Assembly (NCBI RefSeq): GCF_900106035.1
Contig: NZ_FNUC01000004.1
Location: 1,488,001 to 1,552,000, forward strand
Direction of reading: 5' to 3'
Source of the DNA: Jiangella alba
GTDB lineage: Bacteria > Actinomycetota > Actinomycetes > Jiangellales > Jiangellaceae
DNA length: 64,000 nt
The stretch's first letter is position 1. Each line of letters starts with the position of its first letter. Positions 45,540 to 53,834 of the stretch are shown one piece after another. Under the pieces are notes generated by a model that was not told the origin of the DNA, ran no database searches, and saw only the letters and a list, made by a program, of their open reading frames with translations. The translations under genes and the position numbers were made by a program.

Positions 45540-46166
45540 GTGACCGGACCGCGAGGGCTGTTCGTCGCCTTCGAGGGCGGCGACGGCGTCGGCAAGACCA
45601 CCCAGCAGGCGCTGCTGGCCGACCAGTTGCGCGCGCAGGGACGCGACGTCGTCGTCACCCGCGAGCCCGGCGACTCCCGCATCGGGCCGCAGGTGCGGGC
45701 CATCGTGCTCGACGGCGGCGAGCTCGACCCACGGGCCGAGGCGCTGCTGTTCGCCGCCGACCGCGCCGACCACGTCGCGCACGTCGTCCGGCCGGCGCTC
45801 GAGCGCGGCGCCGTCGTGCTGGTCGACCGCTACGTCGACTCCTCCATCACGTACCAGGGCGAGGGCCGCGGGCTGGGCCGCGAGCAGATCGCCGCCATCT
45901 CCCGGTTCGCCACCCGCGGCCTGCTGCCCCACCTCACCGTCGTCCTCGACCTCGACGAAGCCGCGCGGGCCGAGCGAGTGCGCCGGCAGGGCTACGTCGA
46001 CCGCATCGAGCGCGAGCCCGACCACGTGCACGAGCGGGTCCGCCGGGCGTTCCTCGAGCTGGCCGCCGCCGAGCCGCACCGCTACGTCGTCGTCGACGCC
46101 GGCCGGGCGCCAGAGGAGGTGGCCGCGGATGTCGCCGTCGCGGTCGAGAAGGTGATGCGCGCATGA
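45540..46166 (+). CDS. tmk: Thymidylate kinase
   Basis: A 208-residue kinase that phosphorylates dTMP to dTDP. The P-loop is FEGGDGVGKTTQ, followed by the DR(Y/H) motif in VVLVDRYVDSSITYQGEGRG and TREPGDSRIG. The lid lacks the basic residues of the E. coli type and reads like other actinobacterial enzymes. TAGGCT (45528-45533) lies 6 nt before GTG 45540 with no ribosome site, so the transcript is probably leaderless. It overlaps holB by 4 nt (ATGA), a conserved gene order in actinobacteria. Confidence 0.97.
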   Translation: MTGPRGLFVAFEGGDGVGKTTQQALLADQLRAQGRDVVVTREPGDSRIGPQVRAIVLDGGELDPRAEALLFAADRADHVAHVVRPALERGAVVLVDRYVDSSITYQGEGRGLGREQIAAISRFATRGLLPHLTVVLDLDEAARAERVRRQGYVDRIEREPDHVHERVRRAFLELAAAEPHRYVVVDAGRAPEEVAADVAVAVEKVMRA

Positions 46167-47320
46167 CCGTCTGGGACGCTGTCGTCGGGCAGACCGTGGT
46201 GCCCTCCCTGCAACGCACCGTCGCCGACGCCGCCGGCTACCTCGAGGGCGGGCGGCGCGGCGCCATGACGCACGCCTGGCTGTTCACCGGCCCGCCCGGG
46301 TCCGGCCGCTCGGTCGTCGCGCGGGCGTTCGCGGCAGCGTTGCAGTGCCCCAACGGCGGCTGCGGCCAGTGCTCCGAGTGCGCCGACGTGCGTGCCGGCA
46401 CCCATCCCGACGTCGCGTCGCTGGTCACCCAGGGCCTGAACATCCGCATCGCCCAGGTCCGCGACCTCGTGCCGCGCGCGGCGCTGCGCCCGGCCCGCGG
46501 CCGCTGGCAGGTCGTCGTCGTCGAAGACGCCGACCGCCTCGGCGAGGACGCCGCCGACGCGCTGCTGCTGTCGGTCGAGGAGCCGCCCGAGCGCACCGTG
46601 TGGATGCTGTGCGCGCCCACGGCCGAAGACATCGTGCCGACCATCCGGTCGCGCTGCCGGGTCGTGCTGCTGCGCACCCCGCCGTACGCCGACGTCGCCC
46701 AGCACCTCGTCGCCAGCGCGGGCGTCGAGCAGGAGCTGGCCGAGTTCGCCGCCCGCGCCTCGCAGGGCCACGTCGGCCGGGCCCGCGCGCTGGCCACCGA
46801 CGCCGAGGTCCGCGCCCGCCGCGCCGAGGTGCTGCGGCTGCCGTTCGACCTCGCCGACATCCGGCAGTGCCTCGACGCCGCCGCCAACCTCGTCGCGGCC
46901 GCGAAGGCCGACGCCGAGAAGCACTGCGACGCCCTCGACGAACGCGAGGTCGACGAGCTGCGCAAGGCGCTCGGCGCCGGCACCACCGGCCGCAAGCCGC
47001 GCAACATCGAGGCCGCGGTGAAAGACCTCGAGCGCGAGCAGAAGCTGCGTCGCACTCGCGTCCAGCGCGACTCCATCGACCGCGCCCTGGTCGACGTCCT
47101 CGCGCTCTACCGCGACGTCATGATGCTGCAGCTGGGTGTGCGCACCGAGCTGGTCAACGAAGAGATGCGCCCGTCCATCGACCGCCTGGCCCGCTCCGGC
47201 GGCCCGTCGGCCACGCTGCGCCGCATGGAGGCGGTGGTCGCGGCCCGCGAGGCGCTGCAGGCCAACGCGCTGCCGTTGCTGCAGCTCGAGGCCATGGCGC
47301 TGGCCCTGCGAGAGGGCTGA
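46163..47320 (+). CDS. holB: DNA polymerase III subunit delta'
   Basis: A 385-residue AAA+ clamp-loader subunit. HAWLFTGPPGSGRSVVARAFAAAL carries the P-loop, here GPPGSGRS with Arg in place of the usual Lys, as expected for the ATP-inactive delta' subunit. CPNGGCGQCSECADVRAGTHPD supplies the four-cysteine zinc site. VVVEDADRLGEDAADALLLSVEEPPE is the Walker B-like and sensor region. The C-terminal collar domain extends past residue 260. It assembles with the tau/gamma and delta subunits to load the sliding clamp. It is coupled to tmk. Confidence 0.96.
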   Translation: MTVWDAVVGQTVVPSLQRTVADAAGYLEGGRRGAMTHAWLFTGPPGSGRSVVARAFAAALQCPNGGCGQCSECADVRAGTHPDVASLVTQGLNIRIAQVRDLVPRAALRPARGRWQVVVVEDADRLGEDAADALLLSVEEPPERTVWMLCAPTAEDIVPTIRSRCRVVLLRTPPYADVAQHLVASAGVEQELAEFAARASQGHVGRARALATDAEVRARRAEVLRLPFDLADIRQCLDAAANLVAAAKADAEKHCDALDEREVDELRKALGAGTTGRKPRNIEAAVKDLEREQKLRRTRVQRDSIDRALVDVLALYRDVMMLQLGVRTELVNEEMRPSIDRLARSGGPSATLRRMEAVVAAREALQANALPLLQLEAMALALREG

Positions 47321-47458
47321 ACGACAAGGCGCGGGTCCTCGCGAGGAGGGCCGGGCTCCAGGTGGGCGGCGTCGGGCCACCGGGTGGAGTCGATGAGCCG
47401 CTCCGACTCAAGGGTGGCTGCGCAGCCGAAGCTGGCACGACACGGTTAGGGTCGTCCG

Positions 47459-48250
47459 GTGACGACTGACACCGCCGGCCCCTGGGAGATCGTCGACGCG
47501 CTCACGTCGTGGGCGCGGCGCACGCCGTGGTGCGACTGGGTCGAGCTGGCCGGGTCGCTCGGCCGCGGCGCCGGCGACGAGTTGTCCGACGTCGACGCCG
47601 GGCTCGGCGTGCTGCTCGACGGCGCCACGTACGACGACCGGCGCGACGCCGCGCTGGCCGCGGCCCGCGGGTACGCCGTCGTCGCGGGCGAGCTCATCCA
47701 GCACCTCGGCAGCCCCGAGCGGCCGGCCGACCACCTCGTCCTCCAGTACGCCGACGGCCGGCAGCTCAGCCTCGTCGTCATGGCCGCCGACAGCCGGCCC
47801 GGGCTGGCGGCGGGGTCGCAGGCGGTGTTCGACCGGTCCGGCCGGCTGGCCGCGCCGTTCGCCCCGCCCGCTCTGAACGCCGGCCACGAGCAGCGCCGCG
47901 AGTGGGCCTTCCTCGGCTGGTGGGGGCTGGCCGACGTCGCCAAGCACGCCGGCCGCGGCCGGGTCTGGCGGGCCATCGAGTCGCTGCACGAGGTGCGCAC
48001 GTACGTCTGGCAGCTGCACGGCGCCGAGCTGGGCGTCGACTACCCCGGGTTCGGCGCGGTGAGCGTCCAGAACGCCGACCTCCCCGAACCGGCCGGGTTG
48101 GCCGCCACGCTGCCGTCCGCCGCCGAACCCGCCGCCGTCCTCGCGGCGGCCCGCGCCCTGGGCCACGTGCTCGAGCCGCTGGCCGCGCCACACGCCGTCG
48201 ACGGTGTGCGGGCCGAGGCGCTGCGCCGGCTCGGGCCCGCGACACCGTAG
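47459..48250 (+). CDS. Nucleotidyltransferase-like protein
   Basis: A 263-residue protein with a polymerase-beta-type nucleotidyltransferase signature: GSLGRGAGDELSDVDAGLGV gives the G-S-x(8-12)-D-x-D motif with two acidic metal ligands. A helical C-terminal part contains AFLGWWGLADVAKHAGRGRVWRA. This resembles aminoglycoside-adenylyltransferase-like and antitoxin-type MNT proteins, but the substrate is unknown. TAGGGT (47447-47452) lies 6 nt before GTG 47459, so it is probably leaderless. The 138-bp gap before it shows no recognisable gene. Confidence 0.8.
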   Translation: MTTDTAGPWEIVDALTSWARRTPWCDWVELAGSLGRGAGDELSDVDAGLGVLLDGATYDDRRDAALAAARGYAVVAGELIQHLGSPERPADHLVLQYADGRQLSLVVMAADSRPGLAAGSQAVFDRSGRLAAPFAPPALNAGHEQRREWAFLGWWGLADVAKHAGRGRVWRAIESLHEVRTYVWQLHGAELGVDYPGFGAVSVQNADLPEPAGLAATLPSAAEPAAVLAAARALGHVLEPLAAPHAVDGVRAEALRRLGPATP

Positions 48251-48259
48251 GGTGGACGC

Positions 48260-49159
48260 GTGGGCATGGTGATGGCAGTGGCCTTCACCCGGTACGGGAG
48301 GCTCTACTACCTCGATCCGGGTGAGCACACCCCGCGCGTCGGCGACAAGGTCCTCGTCCCCACCGACGACGGACCCGAGGTCGCCGAGTGCGTGTGGGCG
48401 CCGCAGTGGGTCAGCGACGACATCGGTGGCCTGCCCGTGTGCGAGGGCCCGGCCACTGAGAAGCACCTGCAGCGCGAAGAGCGCAACCGGCGCCGCCGGG
48501 CCGAGATCCGCGTCGCCGCGCGCCGGCTGATCAAGCACCACGAGCTGCCGATGAAGATCGTCGGCGTCGACTACGTCGACACCCGTCCCGACGTCGACCA
48601 GCTCGTCACCATCTACTTCAGCGCGCCGCACCGGGTCGACTTCCGCGAGCTGGTCCGCGACCTCGCCCGCACCCTGCGGGCCCGCATCGACCTCCGTCAG
48701 CTCGGCGCCCGCGACGAAGCCCGCGTGCAGGGCGGCATCGGGCCGTGCGGCCGCGACACCTGCTGCTCGACGTTCCTCACCGACTTCGAGCCGGTCAGCG
48801 TGCGCATGGCCAAGGACCAGGACCTCCCGCTGAACCCGTTGAAGATCTCCGGCGCGTGCGGCCGGCTGATGTGCTGCCTGAAGTACGAGCACCCGCTCTA
48901 CCAGGACTTCAAGCGCAGCGTGCCGACCGTCGGCTGCGACGTCACCACCGACGACGGCGTCGAGGGCACCGTCGTCGCGTACAACGTGCCGTCCGAGACG
49001 GTGTACGTCCGCGACCGCGAGACCGGCCGGCGGGTCGCCTGCCCGAAGGCCAGCGTGTGCGGGTCGCGGCAGGCCTACGAGGGCGCGGTCGCGCAGGGCG
49101 CCCGGCGCACCCCCGACATCGAGGACGACGCGTACGAGGACGACGGAGAGAACCTGTGA
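48260..49159 (+). CDS. PSP1/RicT-like regulatory iron-sulfur protein
   Basis: A 299-residue cytoplasmic protein with the PSP1 C-terminal domain. VDYVDTRPDVDQLVTIYFSA and VDFRELVRDLARTLRARIDLRQLG are typical of the B. subtilis YaaT (RicT) family. Two cysteine clusters, GPCGRDTCCSTF and GACGRLMCCLKYE, match those that bind [4Fe-4S] in the RicAFT complex. In Bacillus RicT assists RNase Y-dependent RNA maturation; the actinobacterial role is unclear. TAGGGT (48248-48253) overlaps the previous stop and lies 6 nt before GTG 48260. Proximity to tmk-holB is conserved widely. The stop overlaps the next GTG start. Confidence 0.9.
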   Translation: MGMVMAVAFTRYGRLYYLDPGEHTPRVGDKVLVPTDDGPEVAECVWAPQWVSDDIGGLPVCEGPATEKHLQREERNRRRRAEIRVAARRLIKHHELPMKIVGVDYVDTRPDVDQLVTIYFSAPHRVDFRELVRDLARTLRARIDLRQLGARDEARVQGGIGPCGRDTCCSTFLTDFEPVSVRMAKDQDLPLNPLKISGACGRLMCCLKYEHPLYQDFKRSVPTVGCDVTTDDGVEGTVVAYNVPSETVYVRDRETGRRVACPKASVCGSRQAYEGAVAQGARRTPDIEDDAYEDDGENL

Positions 49160-50754
49160 CACTGCGTGCCCTGGCCACACTGGCGTTCGCCGCCGTCGTG
49201 GCCGTCGCGGGCTGCTCGGCCGAACCGGAGGAGCGTGACGGCCGGCCGGCGGACGTGCCGGACCGGTCGACGCCGGCGGCCGACGCCACCGCGGGCATCG
49301 ACCCCGCGCTGGCGCCGTTCTACACGCAGGAGCTCGAGTGGCGCGACTGCGGCGAGGGCCACCAGTGCTCCACCGCGACCGTCCCCATCGACTACGCCGA
49401 CCCCGGTGGCGACACCATCGAGCTGGCGCTGCTGCGGGCGCCGGCCACGGGCGACGACCGCCTCGGCTCGCTGCTGGTCAACCCGGGTGGACCGGGCGCG
49501 TCCGGGGTCGAGTACGCGCAGCTGGCCGGGTCCGTCGTCACCGAGCAGGTGCGCGAGCGCTACGACATCGTCGGCTTCGACCCGCGCGGCGTGGCCGGCT
49601 CCAGCCCCGTCGACTGCATCGACGACGCCGAGCTCGACGACTACCTCGCCGCCGACCCGACCCCTGACGACGACGCCGAGATCGCCGACATGGAAGAGTC
49701 GATCCGCGACCTCGCCGCGGGCTGCCAGGCCCGCTCCGGCGAGCTGGTCCCGCACATCGGCACCGCCGACGTCGCCCGCGACCTCGACGTCCTGCGCGCG
49801 GCGCTGGGCGACGAGAAGCTGAACTACCTGGGCAAGTCGTACGGGACGTTCATCGGCGCCCTCTACGCCGACCAGTTCCCCGACCGCGTCGGCCGGCTGG
49901 TGCTCGACGGCGCCATCGACCCCACGCTGACCGGCGACGACCTCGGCCTCGGCCAGGCGCGCGGCTTCGAGCGGGCGCTGTCGGCGTTCCTCACCTGGTG
50001 CTTCGCCCGGGACGACTGCGCGGTCGGCTCGTCCGAGGACGAAGCCCGCGCCACGCTGGCGGGGCTGCTGCGCCAGGCCGACGAAGAGCCGCTGGCCACC
50101 GACGACGACAACCGGCCGCTGACCGAGTCGCTGGCGTTCTACGGGATCATCCTGCCGCTGTACCTCACCGCCGACGAAGGCTACGAGCCGCTGAACGAGG
50201 CGCTCGACCTCGCGCTGACCGAGGACGACGGCACGCTGCTCATGACGTTCGCCGACCTCTACCTCGAGCGCAACAGCGACGGCACGTACAACGGCAACGC
50301 CAACGAGGTCATCAGCCTGGTGAACTGCATGGACCACCCCGAGTCGGCCACCGCCGACGAAGCGAAGGCGGGGCTGGCCGAGTTCACGGCGGCGTCCGAG
50401 GTGTTCGGCCCGTTCCTCGCCTGGGGCGGGCTGGGCTGCGCCGCGCTCGCCGACGGCCTCGACGACGCCGGCGCCGACCCCACCGCCTCGCCCACGGCCG
50501 AGCCGGCGCCGCACCCGCCGGTCACCGCGCCGGGCGCCGACCCGATCCTCGTCATCGGCACCACCGGCGACCCCGCCACGCCGTACGAGTGGGCCGAGGC
50601 GCTGGCTGAGCAGCTGTCGTCCGGCACGCTGCTCACCTACGACTCCACCGTGCACACCGCCTACCTCGCCGGCAGCGACTGCATCGACGCCGCGGTCGAC
50701 ACCTACCTGCTGGACGGCACGGTGCCCGACGACGGCACCAGCTGCGCTTCGTGA
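49156..50754 (+). CDS. Lipoprotein alpha/beta hydrolase, TAP-like (tripeptidyl aminopeptidase family)
   Basis: A 532-residue exported hydrolase. The lipobox is VAVAGC, followed by an acidic, low-complexity tether. The alpha/beta core contains SLLVNPGGPGASGVEYA (oxyanion region), IVGFDPRGVAGSSPV, the nucleophile Ser228 in YLGKSYGTFIGALYA, and the TAP C-terminal domain DPILVIGTTGDPATPYEWAEAL with acid Asp, then DSTVHTAYLAGSDCID with the catalytic His. Members such as Streptomyces SlpD/E and mycobacterial CaeA-type proteins are proteases or esterases at the cell surface. Start GTG 49156 overlaps the stop of the RicT-like gene (GTGA). Confidence 0.92.
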   Translation: MTLRALATLAFAAVVAVAGCSAEPEERDGRPADVPDRSTPAADATAGIDPALAPFYTQELEWRDCGEGHQCSTATVPIDYADPGGDTIELALLRAPATGDDRLGSLLVNPGGPGASGVEYAQLAGSVVTEQVRERYDIVGFDPRGVAGSSPVDCIDDAELDDYLAADPTPDDDAEIADMEESIRDLAAGCQARSGELVPHIGTADVARDLDVLRAALGDEKLNYLGKSYGTFIGALYADQFPDRVGRLVLDGAIDPTLTGDDLGLGQARGFERALSAFLTWCFARDDCAVGSSEDEARATLAGLLRQADEEPLATDDDNRPLTESLAFYGIILPLYLTADEGYEPLNEALDLALTEDDGTLLMTFADLYLERNSDGTYNGNANEVISLVNCMDHPESATADEAKAGLAEFTAASEVFGPFLAWGGLGCAALADGLDDAGADPTASPTAEPAPHPPVTAPGADPILVIGTTGDPATPYEWAEALAEQLSSGTLLTYDSTVHTAYLAGSDCIDAAVDTYLLDGTVPDDGTSCAS

Positions 50755-50784
50755 ATCGGGGTGGAGTATGCGGATAATGGAACG

Positions 50785-52014
50785 ATGCGCCTGCGTCCGA
50801 CGCTCCACCGGGTCGCGCTCGTCCTGAGCGCGGCGGTGCTGCTGACCGCGTGCAGCGGCTCCGACGACTCCGGGTCCGGCGGCGCCACCGCCCAGGCCGA
50901 GGGTCCCAAGGCACAGCGGATCCCGCTGCAGCTCGACGGCATCACCGACGAGGTGGCGTTCGGCACGCCGCTGCAGTTCACCGTCCCCAACGGCCACATA
51001 GACTCCGTCGAGGTCGCACCCGAGGGCGGTGAACCGGTCGACGGCCAGGTCGGCGACGACGGCAGCAGCTGGGCCAGCGCGGCGCCGCTCGAGCCCGGCG
51101 CCTCGTACGCCGTCACGGTGGTCGCGTCCGACCGCCTCGGCATGGAGCACACGCTCACCGACGCGTTCGCCGTCGGCGCCGTGCCCGACGGCGACCGCCT
51201 CACGCTGAGCATGCAGCCCGCCGACGGCTCCGTCGTCGGCGTGGGCGCGCCGGTCACCGTCCGGTTCGACCAGGAGGTCACCGAGCGCGAGAACGTCGAG
51301 CAGGCCCTGCACATCGCGTCGAACCCGCAGGTCGAGGGGTCGTGGCACTGGGTGAGCTCGCAGGAGGTGCACTTCCGGCCCAAGGAGTACTGGCCGTCCG
51401 GCACCCAGGTGCGGGTCGACCTCGACCTCAACGGTGTCCAGGCCGGCGACGACCTCTGGGGCGGGCGCGCCTACGACCTCGACTTCACCGTCGGCAAGTC
51501 CCAGGTCGCCGCCGTCGACGCCGCCACCCACTCCGTCACCTACAGCGTCGACGGCGCCGCCGTCGCCACCTGGGACACCAGCCTCGGCGCGCCCGAGTTC
51601 GCCACCCGCAACGGCACCTACATCGTGCTGGAGAAGTTCGAGACGCGGCAGATGACGTCGTGCAACGCGAACATCACCTGCGATCCCGGCGATCCCAACT
51701 ACTACGACCTCGAGGTGCCCAACTCCGTCCGCCTCACCTGGAGCGGCACGTTCGTCCACTCGGCGTCGTGGTCCGAGGGGTCACAGGGCTCGGCCAACGT
51801 GTCGCACGGCTGCATCAACCTCAGCCAGGCCAACGGCGCCACGTTCTTCCAGCTCGCGCAGTACGGCGACATCGTCACCGTCGCCAACTCCACCCGTGGC
51901 CCGGAAGACCTCCTCGAGCGCGGCGACCCCGGCATGGCCGACTGGAACCTCGGCTGGGACCAGCTCGTGGCCGACTCCGCCCTCGGCGCGCCCATCACCA
52001 CCGACGCGCTCTGA
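50785..52014 (+). CDS. L,D-transpeptidase lipoprotein with Ig-like domains
   Basis: A 409-residue cell-wall enzyme. The signal peptide ends in the lipobox LLTAC and is followed by a Gly/Ser-rich tether. Two Ig-like domains (about 45-130 and 135-235, BIG5-like with DQEVTERENVEQALHI) precede the YkuD catalytic domain. The active-site Cys343 lies in NVSHGCINLSQ, with the upstream His in TFVHSASWSEG. Such enzymes make 3-3 peptidoglycan crosslinks and, in mycobacteria, cause carbapenem tolerance. I chose ATG 50785 over GTG 50761; GATAAT at 50773-50778 lies 6 nt before it, so the message is probably leaderless. Confidence 0.94.
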   Translation: MRLRPTLHRVALVLSAAVLLTACSGSDDSGSGGATAQAEGPKAQRIPLQLDGITDEVAFGTPLQFTVPNGHIDSVEVAPEGGEPVDGQVGDDGSSWASAAPLEPGASYAVTVVASDRLGMEHTLTDAFAVGAVPDGDRLTLSMQPADGSVVGVGAPVTVRFDQEVTERENVEQALHIASNPQVEGSWHWVSSQEVHFRPKEYWPSGTQVRVDLDLNGVQAGDDLWGGRAYDLDFTVGKSQVAAVDAATHSVTYSVDGAAVATWDTSLGAPEFATRNGTYIVLEKFETRQMTSCNANITCDPGDPNYYDLEVPNSVRLTWSGTFVHSASWSEGSQGSANVSHGCINLSQANGATFFQLAQYGDIVTVANSTRGPEDLLERGDPGMADWNLGWDQLVADSALGAPITTDAL

Positions 52015-52058
52015 GCCCGATTGGGTTCCAGAGCGGTCGACGCCCTATACTCGTGCAC

Positions 52059-52080
52059 CGTGCCCGGTTCGCCGGGCACG
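52059..52080 (+). other. Stable TTCG-loop hairpin at the tRNA-Thr 5' end
   Basis: CGTGCCCGG pairs perfectly with CCGGGCACG around a TTCG tetraloop, ending one base before the mature tRNA. It could be a terminator of the preceding transcript, or a leader structure of pre-tRNA. TATACT at 52046-52051 is a candidate -10, in which case the hairpin would be part of the tRNA precursor. Confidence 0.7.
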
Positions 52081-52081
52081 C

Positions 52082-52157
52082 GCCGCCTTAGCTCAGTCGG
52101 TAGAGCGATTCACTCGTAATGAATAGGTCGTCGGTTCGATTCCGACAGGCGGCTCCA
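52082..52157 (+). tRNA. tRNA-Thr (anticodon CGT)
   Basis: The cloverleaf is complete. The acceptor stem is GCCGCCT/AGGCGGC, the D arm starts TAGCTCAGTCGGTAGAGC, and the anticodon arm ATTCA/TGAAT has loop CTCGTAA, giving anticodon CGT (reads ACG). The T arm is GTCGG-TTCGATT-CCGAC. The discriminator is T, and CCA is encoded at 52155-52157. Confidence 0.97.
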
Positions 52158-52162
52158 CCACC

Positions 52163-52585
52163 TCATTCCGGCCGGTCAGGCCCCGCGCCCGCGGCCAGTC
52201 GGGCGCGCGCGATCTCGTCGCGGTGCCCCACGGCCCAGTCGGCGACAGCGGAGAGCGGAACGAGCAGCGACTCGCCCAGCGGGGTGAGGCTGTACTCCAC
52301 CCCCGGCGGCACGGTCGGGAACACCTCCCGGCGCACCAGGCCGTCGTCCTCCAGAGCGCGCAGGGTCCGGGTCAGCATGCGCTGGCTGATGCCCTGGATG
52401 CCGCGGTGCAACTCGTTGAACCGGTAGGGGCGGCGGCCGAGCAGGACGACCACCAGCACGGTCCACTTGTCGCCGATGCGGCGGAGCACGTCGGTGACGG
52501 GGCACTGCTCGTGCTCGTCCGCCGGCACCGGGGTGGGCAGCGGTGCTGCGACCACCGAGGGCACACCGGTGTGCGTATCGGACAT
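52163..52585 (-). CDS. HxlR family transcriptional regulator
   Basis: A 140-residue winged-helix protein. The HxlR core includes CPVTDVLRRIGDKWTVLVVVLL with the conserved cysteine, RFNELHRGIQGISQRMLTRTLRALE and VFPTVPPGVEYSLTPLGESL. The N-terminal 25 residues form a Pro/Val-rich extension. HxlR proteins often sense electrophiles or aldehydes through the N-terminal Cys and control a divergent oxidoreductase. Here the divergent neighbour is an SDR-like protein, with a 79-bp AT-richer promoter region between them. The gene ends 6 bp from the tRNA. Confidence 0.93.
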   Translation of the reverse strand: MSDTHTGVPSVVAAPLPTPVPADEHEQCPVTDVLRRIGDKWTVLVVVLLGRRPYRFNELHRGIQGISQRMLTRTLRALEDDGLVRREVFPTVPPGVEYSLTPLGESLLVPLSAVADWAVGHRDEIARARLAAGAGPDRPE

Positions 52586-52664
52586 CGAAGTGCCTTCTTC
52601 CGTGAGCGGCTGTGGTTACCGATGATGCTCGTACTTACTGTTTGATACCACCCACGGAGCGTTC

Positions 52665-53507
52665 ATGGATTCGCGCACCATCGTGATCAGCGGCGGCACC
52701 GACGGCATGGGCCGGGCGCTCGCCCTGCGCCGGCTGGCCAAGGGCGACCACGTGATCGCCGTCGGCAGCAACGCGGAGAAGGGCGCCCGGCTGGTCGCCG
52801 ACGCCGCCGTCCGCGGGCGGGCCGAGTTCGTCCGCGCCGACCTCACCACCGTCGCGGGCACCCGGTCCGTCATCCGCGCGATCGAGGCGTCCACCGACGT
52901 CGTCGACGCCCTGGTGCTGTGCGCGAACCGGGTGCGGCCGGGACGGGTCGAGACCGCGGAGGGATTCGAGAGCACCTTCGCCCTCTACTACCTGAGCCGG
53001 TACCTGCTCAGTCACGGGCTCACCCCGGCGCTGGAGCAGAGCACGTCCCCCGTCGTCGTCAACGTCGCCGGAGTCGGCACCCGCAAGGGCGCGATCCACT
53101 GGGACGACCTGCAGCTGACCCGGCGCTACCGTGCGGTGGCCGCGCAGCTGCAAGCCGGTCGCGCCAACGACCTGCTCGGCGTCGGCTACGCCGCCCAGCA
53201 CGGTGGCCGCGTGCCGTACGTCCTCTACCACCCGGGCTTCACCCGCAGCGGCGACCTCTCCACGCTGCCGCGGCCCACCCGCACCGCGATCCGGGTGGCG
53301 GCCCGGCTGTTCGCCCGGCCGGTCGAGGCCGCGGTGGCGCCGATCGACAGGTTCATCGACGCGCCGCCGCCGGCGCCGCTGACCGCCGTCGATCGCGACC
53401 GGCATCTGCCCCTCACCCTGCCGACGCTCGACCCGGACCGGGCCGGTCGGCTGGCTGAGCGAACCGCGGCGCTGCTCGATCACCTCGACGGCGTGCGCGG
53501 GCGCTGA
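52665..53507 (+). CDS. SDR family protein lacking the canonical Tyr-Lys pair
   Basis: A 280-residue Rossmann-fold protein. The nucleotide-binding turn GGTDGMGRALALRRLA is standard, as are VDALVLCANRV at the NNAG position and VVVNVAGVGT at the catalytic Ser strand. At the place of the Y-x-x-x-K motif the sequence is QLQAGRANDLLGVGY, with Gln/Arg where Tyr and Lys are expected, so ordinary SDR catalysis is doubtful. Fungal-type light-dependent-reductase relatives are nearest in feel. ACGGAGCG precedes ATG 52665. It is divergent from the HxlR regulator and probably its target. Confidence 0.82.
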   Translation: MDSRTIVISGGTDGMGRALALRRLAKGDHVIAVGSNAEKGARLVADAAVRGRAEFVRADLTTVAGTRSVIRAIEASTDVVDALVLCANRVRPGRVETAEGFESTFALYYLSRYLLSHGLTPALEQSTSPVVVNVAGVGTRKGAIHWDDLQLTRRYRAVAAQLQAGRANDLLGVGYAAQHGGRVPYVLYHPGFTRSGDLSTLPRPTRTAIRVAARLFARPVEAAVAPIDRFIDAPPPAPLTAVDRDRHLPLTLPTLDPDRAGRLAERTAALLDHLDGVRGR

Positions 53508-53558
53508 CGAGTCCGGCAATCCACGCCAACCGCGCGCGTGCAGGCAAACTTTGGCTGG

Positions 53559-53834
53559 ATGATCCCCAAGCGGTCGGATGTGCGGGTGGTGGACAGCCGG
53601 GCTCCCGAGTACCAGCGGCTCTATGCCACGCTGAAGCAGCTTCGGGTCGAGCGCAACCTCACCCAGACCCAGCTCGGTGAGCGCATCGGGCTCACCCAGC
53701 GGAAGGTGTCGCTGTTCGAGTCGGGCGACCGGCGCATCGACGTGATCGAGCTGATCCGCTACGCCCGTGGCCTCGACCTGGACCTCACCGACGTGCTCGA
53801 CCGCGCGGAGATCGACCACACGCGGCCGGCCTAG
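53559..53834 (+). CDS. XRE family helix-turn-helix regulator
   Basis: A 91-residue DNA-binding protein. The HTH_3 motif is LKQLRVERNLTQTQLGERIG followed by LTQRKVSLFESGDRRIDVIEL. There is little outside the domain, so it is a minimal repressor or an antitoxin-like regulator; no toxin gene is adjacent. ATG 53559 gives MIPKRSDVRVVDSRAPEYQ; an in-frame GTG exists at 53538. The near-palindrome GCAAACTTTGGC (53544-53555) just before the ATG may be an operator. Its TAG stop overlaps that of the convergent kdpD remnant. Confidence 0.85.
   Translation: MIPKRSDVRVVDSRAPEYQRLYATLKQLRVERNLTQTQLGERIGLTQRKVSLFESGDRRIDVIELIRYARGLDLDLTDVLDRAEIDHTRPA

Noticed and set aside
47321-47458. Possible RNA gene before the nucleotidyltransferase
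   Set aside because: Several short GC-rich complementarities occur, but no cloverleaf or known RNA signature could be built.
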